64,000 bases of DNA, from NCBI RefSeq assembly GCF_000003195.3, contig NC_012878.2, forward strand, positions 10,590,386 through 10,654,385. The letters run 5' to 3'. Below, in pieces: positions 35,842 to 45,020 of this stretch (positions within the stretch are counted from its first letter, which is position 1; each line of letters begins with the position of its first letter). The DNA is from Sorghum bicolor (lineage: Eukaryota > Streptophyta > Magnoliopsida > Poales > Poaceae). The notes beneath the pieces are model-generated. The model saw nothing but the letters and a program-made list of their open reading frames with translations, was not told the origin of the DNA and searched no databases. The position numbers and the translations under genes are program-made.

Positions 35842-36359
35842 GTCATTGAGTTACCTCACTTGTGGGTAGGTTCTTGTGGTGTCCTAGTGAGGACGAGGTT
35901 CGTGCTACACCTCTTAGCCACCGAACCACCAAGTGTTGGTCGACACAACGGGGACGTAGCGTGCCGGCAAGCACGTGAACCTCGGGAGAAAATCGTGTGT
36001 CTCCATTGTGATTGTACTTTGGATTTCTCCCGGTGATTGGACTTCATATTATTGATTGGTTCATCCCCTCTACGCAGTGGTATAAAGTTCAAACCTTCTC
36101 TCTTACTTTCTTGCAAACTAGAGTAGCTTACATACTTGTATAGAAACTTTAGGTAGCTCTCTAGTGTAAGTAGAGACATAGCTCTTGTGTGCCTAGTGAT
36201 TATATCAACTAGAATTGTTGGATAGGTGGCTTGCAAACACCCTATTAGAGCTAGAGCAAAAAGCTTCGCTTTGTTATTTACTAACCTCTTGCTCTAGTGA
36301 GTTTGTAGATTTTTAAATAGGCTATTCACCCCCCCCTCTAGCCATATTAGGACCTTTCA
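35842..36359 (+). repeat. 3' LTR of Sirevirus-like Copia, second segment
   Basis: Continues the LTR broken at 26794 and ends GACCTTTCA, followed by the TSD ACCGT. Combined LTR length is about 1944 bp. Confidence 0.88.
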
Positions 36360-36364
36360 ACCGT

Positions 36365-37865
36365 TAAGGAGACGGATTTGCTTGCCGCAAAAATAGACAT
36401 ACTCATGAAGAGGTTGGAAGGACGTGCCACCGATCCAGCTAACGGCACTGTCCAGGCCATAGACTCACACATGACGTGTGAGGACTGTGGAAATGTTGGC
36501 CACATGGAGAACAATTGTCCTGAAACCTAGGAAGATGTTGCATTCAACGGGTTTCGCCAACAACAACAGCAAGGTAATGGGTGGAACAACCAAAATCGCC
36601 CTCAAGGTAATTCCTCGTTTAACTCAGGCTTTAGTTCTTCCCAGCCTTCGCTTAAAGATCTTGTTCTTGGTCAGGCCAAGATAAATGAAAACCTTGTTAA
36701 AAAGCTTTCCTTTAATGATAAAATGTTTGAAAACATAAACATCAAGCTTGATGGCCTGACCACCTCATTTAAAGAACAAGCATCTTTCAATAAAAGAGTA
36801 ATGTCTCAGATAGATCAGCTTGCTTCTGCTGCTAAGTTTGCTGCTGGTGTTGAAAATGTTAGTTCGGTGACCACGAGAGGGGGTAAGACCACTCGTGATC
36901 CACCAAACCCTAACCATGGTATAGCTAAGACTCCGCGTCAACAAGAACAAACATCTGCTGAGCCGATTGATCCTCAAGACGAATCATCAGATGAGGAACC
37001 GACTCTAGAAGTTTATGGGGACACCACGATGCTTCCTTTCCCCACCAGGTGGAGGAAGAAGAAGAAGGATGGAGAAGAGCAATTTCTCCGCTTCGTGGAA
37101 ATGGTCGAGAAGACAAACGTCAGCGTCCCGCTGATGGATGTCTTGCACATACCATCCTATGCTAAGTTTATCAAGGATATCATCAACAACAAGCGACCAT
37201 TACCCTCCACAGAAGTCGTCAAGCTGACAGAAGAGTGTAGCGCAGCTATACTCAACCATCTACCTGAGAAGAAGCAAGATCCTGGGTGCCCCACAATTAC
37301 ATGCTCAATAGGCACACAACATTTTGATCATGCCTTATGTGATCTTGGGGCGAGTGTGAGCGTCATGCCGAAATCAGTCTTTGATAGGCTAAACTTCACC
37401 AACTTGGAACCAACCAACATGACACTCCAGTTAGCGGACTCGTCAGTTTGGTACCCAGCAGGGATTGCCCAAGACATCCCTGTCAAGATCAGAGGATATT
37501 ACGTCCCCGTGGATTTTGTGGTGTTAAATATGGAACTCACCAAGGAGACACCACTAATCCTGGGAAGGCCATTCTTGAGCACGGCAAAAGCACAAATTGA
37601 TGTGGGAGCCGGAGAAATCCGCTTCAACATTAATAGCCAAGAAGAGAAGTTTGAATTTAGGCCACACCGTCAAGAATCCTGCAACATGATACGCATCCGC
37701 TACGGACCAAATCCCCAAGGCATCAGGGAAGTTGAGATCCAGCCCCAACTTCTGAAAAACATATCAAAAATATCAAAACAAAAGCCGAAGCCAAAGCAAA
37801 AGGCGGCTCCTAAAAAGAATAAAAAGGAGCAGAAACAGAAAGAAGCTCCTGAAAAGAAAATCTAG
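36365..37865 (+). pseudogene. Athila-like gag (end) and retropepsin-type protease
   Basis: The frame continues from 22347. A CCHC zinc knuckle (CEDCGNVGHMENNC) binds element RNA. A stop codon TAG at 36528-36530 follows PET, and the same frame stays open to TAG 37863-37865. The protease domain carries HALCDLGASVSVMPKSVFDR, where DLGAS replaces the usual D-T/S-G-A active site, and the flap/ILG motif PLILGRPFLSTAKAQIDV. The end is Lys-rich and stops before RT, which is absent. The TAG could be a mutation or a recoding site; a mutation is more likely. Confidence 0.85.
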
Positions 37866-38159
37866 AAAAGAGGGACGAAGTCCCCAAACCCTCACAAAAG
37901 AAGACAGTGTGGAAGGTAAAAGAAAAAGTTGAACAAACCGCCACACTGCCCAAGGAGATCCACCTAGAATGGAAGCCCAAGAAGGTCCAACCATCTCCTC
38001 CTCCCAAGACGGATGAGCCATCATCAAGCAAACAGTGATGGGAGAAAAGTCCGGCTCCACGGACTATAAAGATGAGCCCTTGCCGAAGGTAAATCGGTAT
38101 TTATCCCTTTTGTTTTCTAATAAATGTTTTTAATAAATCTTATCCATCACATGTCTCTC

Positions 38160-38160
38160 A

Positions 38161-38191
<31 letters not shown>

Positions 38192-38208
38192 CTTAATAAT
38201 AATAATAA
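38160..38208. repeat. (AT)n and (AAT)n microsatellite
   Basis: Alternating AT tract of about 32 bp with one break, then AAT repeats. Confidence 0.95.
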
Positions 38209-38775
38209 AGATGGAGGCACGCTGATGGAAGTAAGGTAAAGAAAAGGTAAAAGTTTATCTTTGTTTTCTTTTGAATAAATAAAATAAAATGCCTTGCTGC
38301 ATTTATGATATGACCATAGTGGCCCCATGTTTCATGCTGTTTGAATTCAAAATCCTTCATGATCATGGAAAATATTTTATCATAAATGCAAGATAGTGTG
38401 AATTTTGAATTCTTTGCTCTTTTCACACACACTATCACTCTGATACGCTGCGAATCAAAATTGATTGTATGTGGGATTGAAATCCACTCTGTCCAGAAAG
38501 AACTTGCCAAAAAGACAGGGGCTGACTGGTGGGACCCAGGGTGCGGGCGCAACCCTGGTCCGACCAATTAGGCCCAATCTTTTTTTTTTGAAAAGTTTCC
38601 TTTTTGTTCAAATATCAATTCCCCGCCTACGATCAAGTTTGTTTCTATTTTTATGACCTCGGTAGAACCTATTTAAACAGCCCATGACTCTCTCTTTTCT
38701 TCACACCAAGACTCTCTCTACTCCCTTGTGCAAAAGTTTGCTAAGCTCTCCCATTCTCAAGTGCTAATCATGGCT

Positions 38776-39352
38776 AGCTACGCCCTCTGATCAACACACC
38801 CAAGACCGTAGCAAACCTAGATATAGCACCCTACCAAGAGAATTCTTCTCGGGAGAAAGTCCGTCAGGAAAAGAGAAATCCTTTGGCCGCCCTACCAGCA
38901 AACCACAAAGCACCCATCAACAGTGCCGCAAACATAACCACTGCTGTCCGTTCCACCACAAATAAGATAGAGCGCAAGAAGAAAAATCCTAGTGGTGAAG
39001 GATCTAGCAGTCGTGCTGGTAGCCGGAAGGCTGGCAAATCCAAGGAGGCTGAATCCTCCAGTGCTCTCCCTAGGATTAGGAGGCATTTGCCCCGGCCATC
39101 CATCAAGCGTCGTGCAGGACAGTACGAGAGCAGCGATGAGGAGGATAATCCTAGTATCCTCGCTGATCTTAAATCCGAGCAAGCTAGCCTTCGCTCTGTC
39201 CTAAGGGTTTTAGAAGACGACCTAGAAGAGAAGCATACTGAGATTAGGAACCTCAGCGACGATATCAATAGGTTTTGTTTCAGGTTCAACAATAAGCTGA
39301 GGAAGGTCGCTGAAAACCTAGGTGTTGGTCGCCTCGTGGAAAATCTTTAGAC
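38776..39352 (+). pseudogene. Small basic coiled-coil ORF of the Athila-like element
   Basis: Open frame of unknown family in the position where Athila elements often carry an extra (env-like) ORF. A plausible ATG at 38770 (MASYAL) stops at once, while the long frame is one base out, which suggests a frameshift near 38787. The long frame has a Lys/Ser-rich basic part (GSRKAGKSKEAESS), then an acidic SSDEEDN and a coiled coil (ADLKSEQASLRSVLRVLEDD). No signal or membrane segment is seen. Function is unknown. Confidence 0.45.
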
Positions 39353-40946
39353 CACATCTGCTGCACGCTTCTCTTTGTTTAGGCACAAGCATGATCTTCT
39401 TTGTTGCTTAATTTATTTCCCTTCAATAATGTAATGTGCCTTTTCAAAGTTATCAATAATATTTCTGAGTTATCATGAGCACTTGTTTTCTTTATATATT
39501 ATGACTAACCATGACAGAGAAGAAAACAAGTGTGGGGGAGGGAATCTTCGAGAACTCGGTTTGCACAACCTTCTCCCCCTTCTAAAAAGTTTTTCGAAAA
39601 TAAAATATTTAAAATATCGTTACCTTCAAACTCCATTTAACATGTCTCCTAGTTTCAAATTTGCTTTGCATATGGTTTAATCCTTGCTAATATCCTTGAG
39701 GTTATGAACACTTTTAGTAGGGACCCCACTTTATCTAAGTAATTGACATATGTGATATAGTAGGATGACATGATTCTTGCTAAGTTCTTACAAAGTACTT
39801 GGGAATTATTTTATCAAAAACAAAAGTTACACATGGCAAGTTTCCTTTAATGGTTTTAAGCTTTCACCTACCAACGCCAAATATACGTTGATCATGATGA
39901 AACCTTTAGTCATATGCTGCTTGTAGTATGTTGAGCTTTGTCAAATTGTTGTGACCCAAGCGAGATTATGGTCTTACGCCCATGATTAGAGATTCACTTA
40001 CAACCACCAAATAAAGCCGACTCTTACACTAAGAAGTCGCGCACAACATGCACCCTTCCATCCACCAAAAATTTTGCCAACTCTTGTCCTGAGAGTTGTG
40101 CCTTAGCTTTCCACCAAATAAAAATGCCAAACTCTCATCCTGATATTTGTGCATCCCCAAATTCACTCCTTACTTTTTGTCCTTATGACATCTCTTTAAA
40201 TTTCTCTGATTCCATTCATCAAGACATATGGGCTATAGTTGAAAAAAAAATCAAAGGAAAAAAACCAAAGAGGCATAGATGGGAAAGAAAGAAAAAAAAT
40301 CAAACGTCCCCGTCATGAAAAAAAAAGAAAAGAGGGAAAAATGTACACTAGATAGAGCCCATATGTTTTCCTCTCTCTCTCTTTTATCCTTCAAAATAAA
40401 AGAGAGTCATGATGCAAAAAGGAGTGACCAAAAATATTTAGAATTAGGATTTCCATCAATTCCACAAACAATTTCCACACACTTGCACAATCTCAATCAA
40501 GGCGTAAGGCTTGTATCTCCTGGTGGTCCGGTTTTTGACTTCGCAACATATGTGCTGCAAGTATGCCCACCTTTTATACCTACCCAAAAATCCAGATAAA
40601 GCTTTTTAGAGGTAGGAAGATCATAAGAAGGCATCAATCTTCTATGCCTTGGTAAGGAACCACTTACACATATGAGCGATTTGAGAGAATCATTCAAGGA
40701 ATCACAAGCCATGTTTTTATTTCAAAAAAACTTACAAAAACCCAAGTGTCTTAAGTAAGAGCAAAGTCAAGAGGACTTGAATCCAGGCTGTTCCATATTT
40801 CAATCACCAAAGATTTATGTGGTAGACACTTTGAAGTTCACAAACCCAGGTGAAGCTTGGAATAACATGTATGCAGGCTCTTTGACAAGGATGATGAACC
40901 CATTTGGTCCTAAGTGCCTTCACACGAGGACGAGCAAAGGACCAAG

Positions 40947-40956
40947 TGCGGGGGAG
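40947..40956 (+). other. Polypurine tract of Athila-like element
   Basis: Purine run GCGGGGGAG directly before the second LTR; site of plus-strand DNA priming. Confidence 0.65.
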
Positions 40957-40957
40957 T

Positions 40958-42506
40958 TGTTGGCGACGCTTATTATATAAAAATAAATATCTTTTTATAA
41001 ATAAAATAAATAGAAAATAGGGCTTTGATCTAATCTTTCCACGAGTTTTGGTATATATGCTATTTTCAGGTATGACACATGGAAAAGTGCAAAAGATACA
41101 AGAAATGCGCAACCCTGGTGGCGGTTCCCCGGCCCCACCTTCTTCTGGCGGTTGCATGGCGGCATGCATAGGACGGTTTCACCTACTACTATATTTAGAT
41201 CCCGCAAACCATCCTAGTTGAGCTATAAATAGATGGCTCCCCTCTCATTTGTAACACACACCATCATTTGGAGCATTACACCTCACATTCTACACTTATT
41301 CTCTTTAGTTTAGTACTAGTAGTAGAGCAAGGCAAAGCTAGCAAGGAGAGCTTGTCTCCTTGGAGGATCAAGAGTGTCTTGGTATGAATACAATTATGCC
41401 TTCCTCCATGAGCAAGTTCTTATATTCTTTATATAGTTATGCTTTTGATCTAGAGTATAGTCTTGTTCATATCATGATCATAGTTTATGAGCTACTTCAT
41501 AGTTCTAGCTCTATGTTCTTGATATGTTCATCACAGTTCTTCATCGTTCATCAAGTTAATATGAATAGAGGAAGAACTAGGGATGAGATAATGGTTCTCT
41601 GGGCTGTAATGGTCACCCTTAGCCGAGCCTGTCAATCCGAAGGGTTGGGGTCCCGGGAGGCTAGGGGTGTTTCCAAGTACACGGGCATGGTGCTCGGGTA
41701 TGCGGAGACCCGAGGATATGTGGGTATCCCACGGGCAGAGGAGTAGGTGGCAGGGTGGTGACAGCCCTGTCATCCTTCGTATTCCCCCACGTTCGGATAT
41801 TCGGTAGGAGTCATGTAAAGTCACTATTTGCTGGCAGACCAGCTATGGAGATCTCCCCAGTATCTCAGACTTAGCTCTAACTTGTTCTTATTAGCTAGAT
41901 GACCTGCTAACAGATCTGTTGTATAACTTGTATACGACCATGCCTGCTCGCGTAGTTGTTCTTTTATTCTTTGTTTTCCCTTTATTCCTTGAGGTTGCTC
42001 CAATGTGTGTCCGCTATCAAATCAACTACATACTTACCCCTGTTTATACTATGTCTACCATGCATTTCAATAAGTAATCATGTTTATAACCAAAGCTAGA
42101 TGCGTTCACAATGCCTTCCTACGGGAAATTATAAATACGACACCCCTGAATACTCACGGGTTGAAATGCTACAATGATAGTTCTGTACGCTTGCAGAGTA
42201 ATTTATTCCTATAACTGAGCTATCGATTGGCGTACCTAAGTACCTTTACTTAAGATTGTAATCCTTGTGCACCCACACGGCGTCGGGCCACAGCTTTGCA
42301 TATCGTAAGTAAGGATGGTTAGGAAGGTCAATCTGGCAATTCTAATCATCAGTACCAGACTGCACTGCCTAGGCCCGCGCCGTAAAGAGCATTGGGTTAT
42401 CATTATGAAGTGACGGTGGTTAGGATATGCCAAGAACGTTTCTAGTGTTATCATTAGGGATGGACTCAAACTCTATCTTTAGTGGTTTCGCTAAGAAACG
42501 CCAACA
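40958..42506 (+). repeat. 3' LTR of Athila-like element (1549 bp, with 165-bp deletion)
   Basis: Homologous to 19669-21382, but bases matching about 19810-19980 are missing between AAGAAAT and GCGCAACCCTGG. It is followed by PBS and leader sequence instead of a TSD. Confidence 0.88.
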
Positions 42507-42980
42507 AGCATTTCTGGCGCCGTTGCCGGGGAAGGCAATTGAAAATGCAAAAGCATCTAGCATTCGCATAAACATTGAGCAAAACAAATGTAGATGAGAT
42601 GTATTCCAAGAGTCTTATACAGATGAGATGTTGGCCTACAAAATATCTTTTGAAGAAAACACCTATATGAGTCAGACTGCTAGTCATAGTCTATGGGACT
42701 TGGGTAATCCCTAAATACTCATGAAAGGCATTGAAGTGTGACTTATATGCTTCAAACAGTGGGGATGCCTTGTGCAACTAAGTATCAACAAAGGGCTTGA
42801 GTGGATCTCATCTCGCACAAAACTGTCAACTCAAGGCATAGTCCATTGTTCAGTTATGAGTGGATGAAACTCTTGTTCTAGATGGATGTTCAACTTAACA
42901 GTCTCCATCGAAACACTGGTATATCAAAGAACTGTGGTTCTGATGCTTCATCATTATAAACCCTAGAGTTTGGTGGGGAT

Positions 42981-44078
42981 TGTTGGATTTATTATGGGCT
43001 AGACCCATTTAGATTTAATAAATCAATAAACTCTATGGTGTGTAATTATGGACAATATATATTGTACCAAATTGAAAGTCCAAGGGTTGGAGTGGCAGGC
43101 TGACGGTACGGAAGTTTCAACTCAATTATGTGGGAGTTTCAACTCATTTTCTGCGGGTGTTTCGATAAGTAATTGAGGGAGTTTCAACTCTGCGTGAAAA
43201 CCCTTCAGATGCTCGTCTCCTCAGCCGCCAACAGGGAAGTCCCTTCCCCTCCTCTCCTCTCTAGCCACAAGGATAAATAGAAGACTCATCTCTTTGGTAC
43301 AACAAGAGAGAACACACAGATCACAGTTTTATTGCAAAGTAGGAATCCCCATCTCGTAACTCCGCACGCACGGAAGAGCGAGAGGGCAGGTGCCTTCGGA
43401 GCCCTTGCCGTTCGAGACCTTGCACGGGAGATCGGCAATTAGGTTTTTGGGGAGCGTCTACGCGACTGCCCAACTCCATTGCTGCTGTTCATCTTCTTCT
43501 CGGAGGTTTCTTGGTGTTGCTGATCGCCGTCTTCTCCTTTCTGGTGATTGGTTTGTCGTCTTCGCCTTCGTCTCTGCTCCATGGCGATCGAGAAAGGACA
43601 AGGTTCTGGAAATCCGATTGCGGGAGTCTCAGGGTATGATCTGATTGTCTTCCCTCAGTTTTACGTCGCTCTGTCTCTGTTTGTTTCAGTAGCTCTGTCG
43701 TGCAGGTTCAGTAGTTGTGTCATATCTATTTCAGTAGGTCTGTTTCATTGTTTCGCAAGATATCTGTTGTCTGTTCCAGCTATATTTAAGTTCTGCGTAT
43801 ATGCCTCTGTTCTACAGTTCTATTGTTTCGCTAGTATCTGCTTGTCTGTTTTAGTACATCTGTTTATTTGTTTCGATTGCTATATTATGTTTGGTACTGT
43901 TATAGAGAGTTATATACCATGCCATGTTTTGATGTTTGATATGTTTTATGGATCATGTTTACATGTCGTAATGATGATTCATGTCATGCTTATATTTATC
44001 AATAATATCATATATGTCATCATCATATTGTTAATTTATGGAATTAAAATGATATGAAAATTGCCTAATAATCTAACA
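42981..44078 (+). repeat. 3' LTR of outer Copia
   Basis: Pairs with 17942-19030. A purine tract GGTGGGGA precedes it. Confidence 0.85.
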
Positions 44079-44083
44079 ACTCC

Positions 44084-44885
44084 TAGACAAGTTCAAAGGT
44101 TTGGCTTCTATAACTCTGAATAAGGGTAAAACTTGCCTTATGGAAAGACATTTGAAATAGAATGGTACCCCAACAGTCCTTCCATGAGCTTTACTCATTC
44201 ACAAAGGGAAAAAAAGATAACACTGGCCGAGGCTATGCAAATAATGCCTCTGGATAGCATGTTTCATTTACTCTTGTCCGAACAAGCCTACTGCCAATAC
44301 CTTGCCCTTCAAACAACAATAACTGAGCTTCAGCTAAATGATGGCAATGACAGATGGCTCCACATTTAGGGCTCTGAAGATTTCCCAATGCAGTGGTGCA
44401 CCCAGTTTTCAAATGGTTTTGGAAGAGCTCATGTCAGAACAACCACAGAGTTTTCTTTTGGCTTCTCCACAAAGATAGACTGACCACTAGAGATCTTCTC
44501 AGGAAAAGGAACATGAATCTTCGAAGCTATATATCATTGTGTTATGTGCAACAGTGGCTCAGATGAATCTATTGAGCACCTATTCATCAACTTTCCATTT
44601 GTGACGGCTCGTTGGGATAAACTCAATCTACGTAGTGCTCCACAATCAGACCCTTTTGCTAGTCAAACAGAATTCAGACAATAGCTTAACCAAGCGTTCT
44701 TCAGGGAAGTAATCATAATAATGTGTTGGAGCATTTGGATGTCTAGAAACAATAAAATTTCCAGAGACATGCCAACTTCAGTTTAGGATTGCAAGGCCAT
44801 TTTCGGTTCAGAATTTGCATCCCTCTTATGGTGTGCAAAGGAAAAAAAAGTATTTCCCTCGGATTCAAGAATGGTTTACAAACCT
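44084..44885 (+). mobile_element. Degenerate LINE, right part (zf-RVT region)
   Basis: Continues the LINE text across the outer Copia: LLDKFKGLASITLNKGKTC, a Trp/Cys/His-poor zf-RVT remnant (KDRLTTRDLLRKRNMNLRSY then ESIEHLFI), and the C-terminal text SRNNKIFRDM, FASLLWCAKEKK, FPRIQEWFTNLF. Many stops and shifts are present. It ends only about 135 bp upstream of the GDSL-2 ATG. Confidence 0.75.
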
Positions 44886-45020
44886 CTTCTAGCATACATT
44901 ATCCTAAAGTGTTCCTCAGATTCTGTGTGACCCCTCTTCCATCCCAGTCACACACTCACACCGTACCCTGCTGCAAGCAAATTGATCAGTCACTTGTGCT
45001 ACATTGGCTGTCGCTAGCTC

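Larger units (their letters stand above)
22348..36359 (+). mobile_element. Sirevirus-like Copia element, internally deleted, inserted in the Athila-like gag
   Basis: TSD ACCGT at 22343-22347 and 36360-36364. A 5' LTR fragment of 495 bp (22348-22842) is fused straight to pol. The missing parts are the rest of the 5' LTR, PBS, gag, protease, integrase and the N-terminal half of RT. RT-RNase H remains (to 24232), then a 1.1-kb non-coding tail with several purine tracts, then a 3' LTR split by the Tat element (25369-26794 and 35842-36359). Purine tracts and a palindromic LTR array agree with the Sirevirus lineage. Confidence 0.88.
37866..40946 (+). other. Internal 3' region of the Athila-like element, no pol
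   Basis: RT, RNase H and integrase are not found. (AT)n at 38160-38191 and (AAT)n at 38195-38208. A 155-codon open frame lies at 38883-39350. The rest (39360-40946) is AT-rich and non-coding as far as can be seen, up to the purine tract GCGGGGGAG next to the LTR. Confidence 0.7.
19669..42590 (+). mobile_element. Athila-like Ty3/Gypsy element (non-autonomous), inserted in outer Copia gag
   Basis: 5' LTR 19669-21382, PBS 21391-21408, gag from 21545, protease domain, no RT or integrase, a small later ORF region, PPT 40947-40956, and a second LTR 40958-42506. After the second LTR the sequence does not return to Copia; it repeats the PBS and about 70 bp of leader, then a 15-bp gag-derived piece, before Copia sequence resumes at 42591. 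The right end is therefore rearranged and no matching TSD exists for GTGGT at 19664-19668. The LTRs differ at about 20 sites plus one 165-bp deletion. Confidence 0.8.
17942..44078 (+). mobile_element. Outer Copia LTR retrotransposon (old, internally deleted, host of the nest)
   Basis: LTRs at 17942-19030 and 42981-44078 share TGTTGGATTTATTATGGGC at the start and AATAATCTAACA at the end. The flanks are ACTCT (17937-17941) and ACTCC (44079-44083). The LINE frame KLLDKFKG resumes across the site, which supports one insertion event. The interior keeps a Copia gag (19031-19668) and about 390 bp before the 3' LTR (42591-42980). All of protease, integrase and RT are gone. The LTRs differ at about 4 percent of positions by eye, making it the oldest LTR element of the nest. 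Confidence 0.85.
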
